Assembly: GCA_003577165.1 (NCBI GenBank)
Contig: QEUM01000011.1
Location: 1 to 64,000 of the forward strand
Source: Armatimonadota bacterium
GTDB lineage: Bacteria > Armatimonadota > Fimbriimonadia > Fimbriimonadales > ATM1
Direction: 5' to 3'
Length of the DNA stretch: 64,000 nt
In this document: one piece after another, positions 7,490 to 15,892 of the stretch
Position numbering within the stretch: the first letter of the stretch is position 1
How the letters are laid out: each line of letters starts with the position of its first letter
The notes under the pieces: model-generated
What the model was told of the DNA's origin: nothing
The model's database searches: none
Seen by the model: only the letters and a program-made list of their open reading frames with translations
Position numbers and translations under genes: made by a program

Positions 7490-9049
7490 ATGCTCCTCGC
7501 GCTCACGGTTCTTATCGCACAGCAGTTGGGGCCCACTCTGCCGCCCTGGACATCCGAGCACATTCACGCCGTGAACCGGACGGTTCAATCTGCCCTTGCC
7601 GACGGCCGATTCGAAGAGGCGGCGAAGGCGCTCGCCACGTGGCCGGACGGCCGCATTGGATACAAGTTCGTGAAAGACGCCCCCCCCGAAGCGACCGCCC
7701 TCGGCGCTGCGGCGGAAAAGTTCTGGAGGGGGGCCTCTAACGGCGCGCTGCTTTTCGAGCGAAGTGAGGATGCGCTCATTGAAATCGAGTTCATCGAAAG
7801 CGCACCGGCGGGCGACCCGGAGCCGGTTTGGGAGAAAGGAAAGATCCTCGCCAGAATTCCACTGACATTTGGCACACAAGGTCAGCGATCCAGCGAGAAG
7901 TCGCTGCTTCATGGGGTCTTGCGCGCGTTCGGATTCGCCGCCGGCCTCGCCCCGTCTCACTATCGCGGGAACGTGATGGGGATCGACGACCGGCTGCCGT
8001 TCATCACCGAGCCGGAACTGCAGCCCAAAGAAAAGGAAGCGCTCGATCGTATCCTCGCCGCTCGTAAGCGACTCGCCGCCGCCACTTCTGATCGCGCGCG
8101 CATCATTGCGGCTGCTCCCAGGCTCGTCATCGAGCCGATTGAACTCGACGCCGGCAACGTGACGACAGGAATGGTCGCCAAGTATACGGTAACGATTCGC
8201 AACGCCGGAAACGCACCCGTCGAATTCGTCCCCGAGTTGACGTGCCGCTGCCTTTACCTCGACCCGATCCATGAACTCGCGCCGGGCGAGTCGAAGACCA
8301 TCGAACCGGGAATCGACACGAACGGAATTATCGGGCCGGTGCACAAGTCGATTCTCTTTCACACCAACGACCCTTCCGACCTGCATCAAGAGTTGAAGTT
8401 GCATGTCAACTCGGTTCCGGAATATCGAGTGCTGCCCGCAGACGTGATGAGGGTCACGCTCAGCGAAGTCGGCGCGACGAGCGCGCACTTCATCTTGTAT
8501 GCCACACCCGGCAACCCGATTCAGGTGAAGGAGGCGATCCCGTCTCGTCCGGGCCTCGAAGTCTCGATCGAACCGTGGGTGGGCGAAATACTCGATCCCC
8601 TCTATGACACTCAACCCGTGCGCAGGCTGGGCTACAAAGTGGTCGCGACGTTTCCGGCCGACTTTCCGACGGGCATCGACTGGGTTTCCATCGCGATCCG
8701 CACCGATTCGCGCAGGCAGCCGATCTACCAGGCGACGATGCAAGTCCAGAAGGGCATCGTCGCTCAGCCGAAATCGTTCTACTTCGGCGGCGTCGAGCAC
8801 GACAAAGAGGCGACGCGAAGCGTCGAGTTGAGCCACGGCTCGCAGAAGTTCTCCATCCTGTCGGCAAACGTCGAGGGAGGGCCGTTCACGGTCGCCTTCC
8901 AGAAACTCGACGACGACGGGAAGAAGTACAAGATCACGGTCACCTATAAGGGAAGCGAGCCCGGCGGGCTGGCGGGCAAGGTGATCTTGAAGACGGACCA
9001 CAAGGGGGGGGAGGAAATTGTGATTCCGATCGGCGGGACCGCAAAATGA
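7490..9049 (+). CDS. Secreted protein with degenerate zincin-like region and DUF1573 domains
   Basis: A 519-residue protein with a short hydrophobic N-terminus (LLALTVLIAQQLG). Residues 25-165 look like a matrixin-type metalloprotease remnant. The segment LLHGVLRAFGFAAGL (about 139-153) sits where HExxHxxGxxH would be, but the metal ligands after the first His are missing. Residues about 200-295 are a DUF1573 Ig-like domain (YTVTIRNAGNAPVEFVPELTCRCL, then LAPGESKTIEPGIDT and ILFHTNDP). Two further beta-domains follow, the last with GKVILKTDHKGGEEIVIPI. The stop overlaps the next gene by four bases (ATGA), so the two are probably co-translated. Confidence 0.7.
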   Translation: MLLALTVLIAQQLGPTLPPWTSEHIHAVNRTVQSALADGRFEEAAKALATWPDGRIGYKFVKDAPPEATALGAAAEKFWRGASNGALLFERSEDALIEIEFIESAPAGDPEPVWEKGKILARIPLTFGTQGQRSSEKSLLHGVLRAFGFAAGLAPSHYRGNVMGIDDRLPFITEPELQPKEKEALDRILAARKRLAAATSDRARIIAAAPRLVIEPIELDAGNVTTGMVAKYTVTIRNAGNAPVEFVPELTCRCLYLDPIHELAPGESKTIEPGIDTNGIIGPVHKSILFHTNDPSDLHQELKLHVNSVPEYRVLPADVMRVTLSEVGATSAHFILYATPGNPIQVKEAIPSRPGLEVSIEPWVGEILDPLYDTQPVRRLGYKVVATFPADFPTGIDWVSIAIRTDSRRQPIYQATMQVQKGIVAQPKSFYFGGVEHDKEATRSVELSHGSQKFSILSANVEGGPFTVAFQKLDDDGKKYKITVTYKGSEPGGLAGKVILKTDHKGGEEIVIPIGGTAK

Positions 9050-10275
9050 AGTCCCCACTCCGATTGCTGGCTCTCTGCGCAGTGCCTGCGGCCTTTCTTG
9101 CCTCACCCGACTCCGAACCGGACCTCACGGTATTGTTCACCGGGGACATCCGCGGGTACCTATCCCCGTGTGGCTGCAGCAAGCCGCAAATCGGCGGCCT
9201 GCTGCGGATGGCGTCGGTGATTCGCGGCCTGAAGTCCGCGCCGAACACCCTGTTCGTGGACCTGGGGAACTGGACTCAGGCGACGGGACGTCAGGACGAA
9301 CTCAAAGCCGACGCGATCGCCGAGACCTTTGCATCTCTCAAGCCAGACTATTTGAACGTTGGGCCGCTGGATCTCCAATTGAGCGAGGGACAGTTGGCCT
9401 CACTCGCCGAAGCGACGAAAGGCGCACTCGATTCCTCGAATGCGATCCTGCCGGGCGTGCTCGCAAACCGCGAGGGTCGCGACGTCGCCGGCAAGGTGTG
9501 GATACAGGGGCTTGTTCCGGACGGCGCGGCGCGCGCGACGGTGACCCCCCCCGCAACGGTCTTATCTCCGAGATCGGATCGTGCCCACATCGTGCTTTTC
9601 GCGGGACCGAAGGACGCGGCGTTTCGACTCGCGCGAAGCTTGGGCCCAGGTTCACTCTTGATCTACTCCAGTCAAGGCGACCCGACTCGAACGCCCGACA
9701 TCGTGGGGGGGGCGACGCTCGTATCTTTAGGGGACAAGGGGCGCTACGTTGGGAAGGCGACGCGAACGAACGGGAAGTGGGAGATCGCGTTCCTCGAACT
9801 CGGACCGGAACGCCCGGACGACCACGAGGCGACGACGGCGTATCGAAGCTATCTCAACCGCGTGGGCGAGGAGAGACTGCTCGCAGCGATGCCGCGACTT
9901 CAAAAGGGGACGCTGTTCGTTGGATCGGCGGTCTGCGGCGGGTGTCACGTCAAGGAATACAACGTTTGGCTAAAAACCGCGCATGCAAAGGCGCTCACAA
10001 CTTTGGAGAAGACCGGCAACGACAAAGACCCTGAGTGCGTCGGCTGTCACGTCGTGGGACTAACCTACCGCGAAGGTTTCATGGACAAGTCGAAGACACC
10101 GGACCTTGCGCACGTCGGCTGCGAAAGTTGCCACGGGGCGGGGGGTAAGCACGTCCGCAACGTCTCCGAGAGGGCGTCCGTTCATGCCGATGCGACTTCC
10201 TGCGCGAGTTGCCACGTTCCAGAGCACAGCCCAGGCTTCGACTTCCAGAAGTACTGGGAGAAGATCAAGCACTAG
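9046..10275 (+). CDS. Tetrahaem cytochrome c with N-terminal UshA/metallophosphatase-like domain
   Basis: A 409-residue exported protein (signal peptide about 1-20). Residues 27-270 resemble the UshA-like 5'-nucleotidase/metallophosphatase fold (VLFTGDIRGYLSPCGC, then PQIGGLLRMASVI), but the metal-binding set is incomplete. Residues 290-395 hold four haem c motifs: CGGCH (297-301), CVGCH (331-335), CESCH (359-363) and CASCH (386-390). Their layout is like the cytochrome c554 family. It overlaps the DUF1573 gene by four bases. A periplasmic electron-transfer role is likely; the substrate is unknown. The cytochrome maturation genes at 51096-56201 could supply its haem attachment. Confidence 0.8.
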   Translation: MKSPLRLLALCAVPAAFLASPDSEPDLTVLFTGDIRGYLSPCGCSKPQIGGLLRMASVIRGLKSAPNTLFVDLGNWTQATGRQDELKADAIAETFASLKPDYLNVGPLDLQLSEGQLASLAEATKGALDSSNAILPGVLANREGRDVAGKVWIQGLVPDGAARATVTPPATVLSPRSDRAHIVLFAGPKDAAFRLARSLGPGSLLIYSSQGDPTRTPDIVGGATLVSLGDKGRYVGKATRTNGKWEIAFLELGPERPDDHEATTAYRSYLNRVGEERLLAAMPRLQKGTLFVGSAVCGGCHVKEYNVWLKTAHAKALTTLEKTGNDKDPECVGCHVVGLTYREGFMDKSKTPDLAHVGCESCHGAGGKHVRNVSERASVHADATSCASCHVPEHSPGFDFQKYWEKIKH

Positions 10276-10280
10276 CTTAG

Positions 10281-10317
10281 GAAACAAAAGAGAAAGCGCC
10301 ACACGTTGGCGTGGCGC
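10281..10317 (-). terminator. Terminator between the tetrahaem cytochrome and NlpC/P60 genes
   Basis: A 7-bp GC-rich stem (gcgccac at 10296-10302, gtggcgc at 10311-10317) is followed on the minus strand by a pyrimidine tract rich in T (tttctcttttgtttc). It fits a Rho-independent terminator for the minus-strand NlpC/P60 gene and may act weakly for the convergent plus-strand operon. Confidence 0.6.
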
Positions 10318-10342
10318 AGAAAGTTCGAAAGGCGGTGAGGTT

Positions 10343-11086
10343 CTATCGAACGACGTCTACCATCTTGTTGATCCACCGCTGGGAAAGGAACTCGATGACG
10401 ATCCCTCCCTTGCTGCTGCTGCTGTGGATCATGTAGCCGTTGCCGATGTAGAGGCCGGTGTGCGTGATTCTCTGCCGCTTTGAGTCGGTGAAGTAGAGCC
10501 GGTCGCCGGGCTGCATGTCTTCGAGTCGCGTCACCTTCTCTCCAACATAACTCTGAAGCGTCGCGGTTCGGGGAAGCTTGACCCCTTGGCGAAGGAAGAG
10601 TTGCTGGATGAAGCCGCTGCAGTCAACTCCTCGGGTGAGGCTGTTGCCGCCCCACACGTACCGAGTTCCCTGAAACTGGAGCGCGTCGCGCACGACGTCG
10701 AGCCGCCATTCCCCGGCGCGGTTGATCGGCTGGCTGCCTCCTCGGGTGCCCAGCGTCGCTCCCTGCGAGGGTGGCGCAACGGGCGTCGTGGGCTGTTTGA
10801 CGTTGACGTCGTAAGGCAGGCGCTCGACGAATCGCGTCTCGATGTAGCCGTTCGACCCGTCGGCCATGATGACCGTCGCCCACTTCTCGTCGATGTTGCG
10901 GAGGACGACGTACTGGTCCACCTTGCCTCGGTAGAGGACGCGGGAGCGAGAGTCCGGCTTGATAAAGATCGGCGCTTCGGTCGTGATCTTGGCGAGTTTG
11001 CCGATCTTGGCCCGGGTTTCCTGGGCCGTACCCAGGCAGGCGACCAGGATCGCCAGGGTTGCAAGGGCAAGTTTGAGGTGCTTCAT
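10343..11086 (-). CDS. SH3b plus NlpC/P60 peptidoglycan hydrolase
   Basis: A 247-residue exported cell-wall enzyme. The N-terminus is a signal peptide; LVAC near residue 16 could also be read as a weak lipobox. Residues 30-95 form an SH3b domain (PIFIKPDSRSRVLYRGKVDQ). Residues 125-247 form an NlpC/P60 cysteine peptidase, with catalytic Cys in GVDCSGFIQ, His in ITHTGLYIG and a polar third residue in MIHSSSS. It probably cleaves peptide stems in peptidoglycan. It ends at a convergent terminator. Confidence 0.9.
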   Translation of the reverse strand: MKHLKLALATLAILVACLGTAQETRAKIGKLAKITTEAPIFIKPDSRSRVLYRGKVDQYVVLRNIDEKWATVIMADGSNGYIETRFVERLPYDVNVKQPTTPVAPPSQGATLGTRGGSQPINRAGEWRLDVVRDALQFQGTRYVWGGNSLTRGVDCSGFIQQLFLRQGVKLPRTATLQSYVGEKVTRLEDMQPGDRLYFTDSKRQRITHTGLYIGNGYMIHSSSSKGGIVIEFLSQRWINKMVDVVR

Positions 11087-11171
11087 CGGTCGGTGCTAAT
11101 CCCCATTGTGCCGCAAAAGGGTAGTACGCGGAACGATAACATTGTCGGTTCCCGGGCGGGAATCGTTCACC

Positions 11172-11939
11172 CTACGTCGGGTTCTGGCCCTGGTTGAGCC
11201 TCTTCTCGAGTTCGTCGAGTTGTGACTCCACGTCGTCGGTCTGGGCGGTCTGGGAGACGGTCGCCGGCCCGGTGTCGGCGCTGAGCCCGAGCCTCTGTTC
11301 CAGCTGCTTCAGCTCCTCTTCCGCCGCGTAGTCCATGGCCGTGTCCTCCATCTGCAGGATCTTGCCCTGGATGGAGTTGGCCATCATCTCCTGCCGAGCC
11401 GCCGCTTCGCTCTTCGCCTCGCGAATCCGCTCAGCCGCGTTCTCGAACGCTCCGAACTGCTGCTCGGTGGTGAAGCCCTCGAGCGCCTTGTTGAGGGAAC
11501 TCTCGATCTGGGCCTGCTTGTACTGGGCCTTCATCGCGAGCGCCTCGGCGGTTCGTTTGCGAACCTCCTCCTCTTGGCGGCGGATCGCGCGCTTCACGAC
11601 CTCGACGGTCTCGTTCGCCTGGGAGAGCGAGGCCTTGAGGCTCTCGAGGGTCGTCGCGTAGTTCGCTTTCTCCCTCAGAAACTGGCGGGCGAGGTCGCGG
11701 TTGCCCTGGCGGAGCGCCATGACCGCCTGCTGCTCGAGTTGGGTGACCTTCTTCGTGTGGTCGTCGACCATCGCCTGAAGGTTGTTCCTCTGGGTGATTG
11801 CCTGGACCGCCTTCTCCTTGTTTTCTTGGAGAGCGGTCTGCATGTCCCTTCGGGCCTGATCCAACATCATGTCCGGGTCTTCGAGCCGGTTCATCAGGCG
11901 ATTGAATAGGGCCTTAAGCCAAGCGAAAAAGCGTCCCAT
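11172..11939 (-). CDS. pspA: PspA/IM30 (ESCRT-III-like) membrane-stress protein
   Basis: A 255-residue, almost entirely helical protein starting with an amphipathic helix (GRFFAWLKALFNRLMNRLEDP), then the family's characteristic DPxxMLDQARRDMQTALQENK and long coiled coil. PspA/Vipp1 proteins polymerise on the inner face of the cytoplasmic membrane and protect it under stress. A C-terminal extension rich in Gln, Asp and Glu (about 215-255) is present. A TATAAT box on the minus strand about 35 bases upstream suggests its own promoter. No pspBC or pspF is nearby. Confidence 0.9.
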   Translation of the reverse strand: MGRFFAWLKALFNRLMNRLEDPDMMLDQARRDMQTALQENKEKAVQAITQRNNLQAMVDDHTKKVTQLEQQAVMALRQGNRDLARQFLREKANYATTLESLKASLSQANETVEVVKRAIRRQEEEVRKRTAEALAMKAQYKQAQIESSLNKALEGFTTEQQFGAFENAAERIREAKSEAAARQEMMANSIQGKILQMEDTAMDYAAEEELKQLEQRLGLSADTGPATVSQTAQTDDVESQLDELEKRLNQGQNPT

Positions 11940-12059
11940 TGTAAGAAGCGGCCTCCCCCCGAGCGGGATGGCGGCATTATACTACGCCCCCCTTTGGGGC
12001 CAGGATTCACGGTCCCAGTGGGCGGGGCGCAACCCTACCGGGCCGGTAAACTTCCGGCC

Positions 12060-12926
12060 GTGAGATTCACGGCTGCGGCGGTGCAGATCGCTCCTCAAAA
12101 GGGCGACGTCGCCGCAAACCTCGGACGCATCGCCGACGCCGCCATCCGCAGTTCGTCCGAGGGGGCAGACCTCGTCGTGTTTCCGGAAACTTCGACCAGC
12201 GGCTACTTCCTTCAGGGCGGAGTTGCGGACGCCGCTCTCACGACAGACAGCCTCGCCGGAGAGTTGTCGGGCCGTCTTCGGGAACTCACACGCCCGCTCG
12301 ACGTGATCCTGGGCTTCTACGAGCGGGCAGATGAAGGCTTCTACAACTCCGCCGCCCACCTCGCCTGCACCGCCTCGGGCTGTGAGGTCGTGCACCTCCA
12401 TCGGAAGTTCTTCCTTCCCACCTACGGCGTGTTCGACGAAGAGCGCTTCGTGACGAGGGGGGGACACATCGGTTCCTATCGGTGCCGATTCGGCGACTTC
12501 GCAATCCTCATCTGCGAGGACATCTGGCATAGCATCTCTGCGACCATCGCCGCGCTCTCCGGCGCAGAGGCGTTGGTCGCCATCTCTGCATCCCCCGCGC
12601 GCGGATTCGCAGGCGACAACATCGAGAACCTTGAGCGGTATGAGCGGCTTCTGCGCTCGATTAGCGAAGAACATGGCGTGTGGACGATCAACTCCATGCT
12701 CGTGGGATTCGAAGGCGGCAAGGGATTCACAGGGGGGAGCATGATCGTCGATCCCCTCGGGCGCGTCGTTGCGCGGGGGCCGACTGCGCAGGAGCACATG
12801 CTCATGGCAGAGGTGGACATGAACGAAGTCGCAAGGGCGCGCGCCGCGTCGCCTCTGCTCAGCGACTTAAAGTGCTCGACTTTGGAGATCATTCGACTGC
12901 TGAAAGCAGCCGCGCGCGAAGAATGA
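12060..12926 (+). CDS. Glutaminase (nitrilase-fold) subunit of a split NAD synthetase
   Basis: A 288-residue carbon-nitrogen hydrolase with the Glu-Lys-Cys triad in VVFPETSTSGY, HRKFFLPTYGVFDE and ILICEDIWH. The K-x-x-L-P-x-Y-G-V-F-D-E motif is characteristic of the glutaminase domain of glutamine-dependent NAD synthetase, which feeds ammonia to the synthetase. I place the start at GTG 12060, where family similarity begins (VRFTAAAVQIAPQKGD). The longer ATG at 11994 adds 22 residues that do not resemble the family. A 6-bp inverted repeat (ggccgg/ccggcc) lies just upstream. The stop overlaps the nadE start (ATGA). Confidence 0.85.
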   Translation: MRFTAAAVQIAPQKGDVAANLGRIADAAIRSSSEGADLVVFPETSTSGYFLQGGVADAALTTDSLAGELSGRLRELTRPLDVILGFYERADEGFYNSAAHLACTASGCEVVHLHRKFFLPTYGVFDEERFVTRGGHIGSYRCRFGDFAILICEDIWHSISATIAALSGAEALVAISASPARGFAGDNIENLERYERLLRSISEEHGVWTINSMLVGFEGGKGFTGGSMIVDPLGRVVARGPTAQEHMLMAEVDMNEVARARAASPLLSDLKCSTLEIIRLLKAAAREE

Positions 12927-13795
12927 CCGAAGACATCGCAAGCCTGCCGATCGTCCGTCCTGAGCATCCGGAGGAAGATCCACTTCTGGACCTCAATCCT
13001 CACCTGGTGGCCGATTGGCTCGTAAAGTTCCTTCAGGATGAATGCGTTCGCAAGCGCGGAATCTCAAGGGCTGTGATCGGATTGTCTGGCGGAGTGGACA
13101 GCGCTGTCACGACCTACCTCTGCGCTCGCGCTTTCGCACCCGAGAACACTTTCGTGTTTCGGATGCCGTACACGATCTCTTCGCCGGAGAGTTTCGCGCA
13201 CGCGCAGCTGGTGATTGACGAACTTGGATTGCCCGATCGAACGATTGACATCACGGCGATGGCGGACGGCTATCTCACGCAGTTTGAGGACGACGCCTCA
13301 GCGACTCGAATCGGCAACGTGTGCGCACGGTGCCGCATGATCGTGCTGTTCGATCAAAGCGCGAAACTGCGCGCTCTGCCCATCGGAACCGGCAACAAGA
13401 CGGAGCGCATGTTTGGATACTTCACCTGGCATGCGGACGACGCCCCCCCGATCAACCCTCTCGGCGACCTATACAAGACTCAGGTTTGGAGGCTCGCAGA
13501 ACATCTCGGCGTTCCGGAAGTCATCATTCAAAAACCCCCCACCGCGGACCTTGTGAAGGGCCAAACCGACGAAGGCGACTTTGGGATCTCCTACCGGCGG
13601 GCCGACAGGATCCTCTGCAGGCTTCTTGCCGGGTGGACGCCCGAACAGTTGATTGAGTTCGGGTTCGACAAGAACGACGTGGAGATCGTTCGTCGACGCG
13701 TTGCGACCACTCACTGGAAGCGTCACCTCCCGACCGTCGCGATGCTTTCCGACAGCGCAATCAACGAGTTCTACTTGCGTCCGGTGGACTACTGA
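12923..13795 (+). CDS. nadE: NAD synthetase (synthetase subunit)
   Basis: A 290-residue N-type ATP pyrophosphatase that amidates nicotinic acid adenine dinucleotide to NAD. The P-loop is IGLSGGVDSAVTTYL. Further family motifs are LPIGTGNKTERMFGYFTWHAD, INPLGDLYKTQVWRLAEHLGVP, and PPTADLVKGQTDEGDFGISY near the deamido-NAD site. The start at 12923 overlaps the glutaminase gene's stop by four bases, which suggests coupled translation of a two-subunit glutamine-dependent enzyme. In most bacteria the two functions are fused or the synthetase uses free ammonia. Confidence 0.93.
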   Translation: MTEDIASLPIVRPEHPEEDPLLDLNPHLVADWLVKFLQDECVRKRGISRAVIGLSGGVDSAVTTYLCARAFAPENTFVFRMPYTISSPESFAHAQLVIDELGLPDRTIDITAMADGYLTQFEDDASATRIGNVCARCRMIVLFDQSAKLRALPIGTGNKTERMFGYFTWHADDAPPINPLGDLYKTQVWRLAEHLGVPEVIIQKPPTADLVKGQTDEGDFGISYRRADRILCRLLAGWTPEQLIEFGFDKNDVEIVRRRVATTHWKRHLPTVAMLSDSAINEFYLRPVDY

Positions 13796-13804
13796 GGCCG
13801 CTGG

Positions 13805-13810
13805 TAGAAT
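13805..13810 (+). promoter_or_regulatory. Putative leaderless promoter (-10 TAGAAT) of glyS
   Basis: GG-preceded TAGAAT lies eight bases before the ATG at 13819. No ribosome-binding site is visible. Confidence 0.5.
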
Positions 13811-13818
13811 CCGGCGCG

Positions 13819-15870
13819 ATGCCCTCCCTCCTCCTCGAAGTCGGCTGCGAAGAACTTCCCGCCCACTCTGTGGCCCGGGCCGCCGAGGAGTTGGCCGAAG
13901 CCGTCATGAGGGCAATTCAAGAAAGGTCACTCGCGGAGGACTCGTCGCAAGCCGAAATTTATGCAACCCCGAGGCGGCTAATCGTATCGGTGTCGGGTCT
14001 GCGCGAGGCTCAGCCGGATCAATCGGTGGAGCGTCGGGGGCCCTCGGAGTCCGCGTGCTTCGGTCCGGACGGCGCACCGACGAAGGCGCTCGAAGGTTTC
14101 TGCAAGTCCGCAGGGATTCTCCCGGAGCAGGCGCAAATTCGGGACGGTTACGCGTGGGCCATCGTCGAGATGAGAGGCAAGCGGGCGGCGGAAGCGCTGT
14201 CGGAGGACTTGCCCAACGCCATTCGCTCACTGACGTTCGACAAGACCATGAGATGGGGCGAGAGCCGAATGCGGTTCGCAAGGCCGATTCGCTGGATTCT
14301 CGCCATTCTCGACGGCGAGATCATTCCGTTCGCGGTCGAAACGGTGCAGGCAAGCAACACCTCTCGTGGTCACAGATTTCACTTCCCGGACGCGTTTGAA
14401 GTTTCGAGTCTCGAACAACTCCTCTCAGAGCTGCGATCGCGAATGGTCGAGCCGGACGCAAACGCAAGGCGCGCTCGCATCGTCGAGTCGGCCGAGCGAC
14501 TCGCGGGGGGGCGGGCGCTGCTCACCGATGCCCTCGTCGAAGAAAACGTCTACCTGACGGAGTGGCCGGTCGCCATCGTCGGAACCTTCAAGGAGGAGTA
14601 CCGGAGACTGCCGCGTCCCGTGCTCATCACCGCAATGGCGAAGCACGAACGCTTCTTCCCCATCGAAGACGAACAAGGCAACCTCACGAACCGCTTCATC
14701 AGCGTTACGAACGGCGGGGATGAAGAAGAGATTCGACAGGGGAACGAGTGGGTCCTCAACGCCCGATTCAACGACGCGATGTTTTTCTTCGACGAGGACA
14801 GACGCAAGCCTCTGTCGTACTTCCTGGAGCAAACGTCACGCATCGTATTTCAGGAAAAACTCGGCACGATTCGCCAAAGGGCGGATCGCCTCTCAGCGCT
14901 CGCCAAGGCGATCGCCGACGAATCTCAACTCGGCATCGCGGATTTATGCGAACGCGCGGGCTTTCTGTGCAAAGCGGACCTTAGCACTGGACTTGTGAGT
15001 GAACTGCCGTCACTTCAAGGGCAGATCGGAGCGGAATACGCGCGCATCGAGGGAGAGGACGAGCGGATTTGCAGGGGCGTCGCCCAGCACTACGACGCGC
15101 CGCGCGAGCCCGCGAATGAAGGCGACCAGATCGCGATCGTGTTGATGTGCGCCGACGCGGCCGACCGAATCGCGGGCTACTTGGGGATCGGAGAGAAACC
15201 GACGGGGAGCCGCGATCCGTTCGCGCTTCGCAAGGCCGCAACGCAGTTGATCGAAGCGCAGATCGGTTGGGAATCGCTGAAAGGCTCCTTCGTCGAATGG
15301 GTGCAGCGCTCAGCCAACCTGTACGAATCGCAGAGCATCGCCCTGTCCTCTCGAGACTCCATCGAAACCGACTTTTGCGAAATCGTCACAGGAAGATACG
15401 AAGCGATGTTCCCGGACATTTCGTACGACGCGCGAGAGGCGGCGCTCGCGACTTCGTGGAAGGACCCGGCGCGGACGATTCTTCAAAGAGCGCGAATTCT
15501 TCAATCCATTTCGCCCGACGTACCCTTCGTGCGGACCGCCAAGCGGCCGATTAACATCGTTTCGGCCGCCGAAAAGAAGGAGATCGGCATCGCCTCGGCG
15601 GTCGAACCCGAGCTCTTCGAGCACCCTTCCGAATCAGATCTACTCGGCGCGGTCGAACGCGCCGAGTCCCTCACAGAAGGCAGACAACTCGATGAACTTG
15701 TGGACGTTCTCCGCTCCCTGGCGTCGCCGATCGACGCGTTCTTCGACGCGGTGATGGTGATGGCCGAAAACGAGACAATCAGGGCCAATCGCCTCGCGCT
15801 GCTGAAGCGAGCGAGCAGCCTGTTCCTGCGAATTGGAGACTTTTCGAAGATCGTGATCGAAGGAGAATGA
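13819..15870 (+). CDS. glyS: Glycyl-tRNA synthetase beta subunit
   Basis: A 683-residue protein of normal length for the beta subunit of the alpha2-beta2 glycyl-tRNA synthetase, which binds tRNA-Gly. It begins with the family signature LLLEVGCEELPA, and also shows the region FDKTMRWGESRMRFARPIRWIL and RDPFALRKAATQLI near the C-terminus. The alpha subunit gene (glyQ) is not next to it in this window. It probably has its own leaderless promoter 8 bases upstream. A run of seven G (from 14505) is tolerated without a frame break. Confidence 0.95.
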   Translation: MPSLLLEVGCEELPAHSVARAAEELAEAVMRAIQERSLAEDSSQAEIYATPRRLIVSVSGLREAQPDQSVERRGPSESACFGPDGAPTKALEGFCKSAGILPEQAQIRDGYAWAIVEMRGKRAAEALSEDLPNAIRSLTFDKTMRWGESRMRFARPIRWILAILDGEIIPFAVETVQASNTSRGHRFHFPDAFEVSSLEQLLSELRSRMVEPDANARRARIVESAERLAGGRALLTDALVEENVYLTEWPVAIVGTFKEEYRRLPRPVLITAMAKHERFFPIEDEQGNLTNRFISVTNGGDEEEIRQGNEWVLNARFNDAMFFFDEDRRKPLSYFLEQTSRIVFQEKLGTIRQRADRLSALAKAIADESQLGIADLCERAGFLCKADLSTGLVSELPSLQGQIGAEYARIEGEDERICRGVAQHYDAPREPANEGDQIAIVLMCADAADRIAGYLGIGEKPTGSRDPFALRKAATQLIEAQIGWESLKGSFVEWVQRSANLYESQSIALSSRDSIETDFCEIVTGRYEAMFPDISYDAREAALATSWKDPARTILQRARILQSISPDVPFVRTAKRPINIVSAAEKKEIGIASAVEPELFEHPSESDLLGAVERAESLTEGRQLDELVDVLRSLASPIDAFFDAVMVMAENETIRANRLALLKRASSLFLRIGDFSKIVIEGE

Positions 15871-15892
15871 CGGAGGACTCCATCCAAGTCCG

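Noticed and set aside
7481-9106. A 541-codon open frame antisense to the DUF1573 gene
   Set aside because: The plus-strand frame has a recognisable DUF1573 domain and ATGA coupling; the antisense product shows no family pattern.
12680-12922. Upstream extension of nadE by 81 codons
   Set aside because: The extension lies inside the glutaminase gene and is Arg-rich. The ATG at 12923 overlaps that gene's stop and gives a normal-sized NadE.
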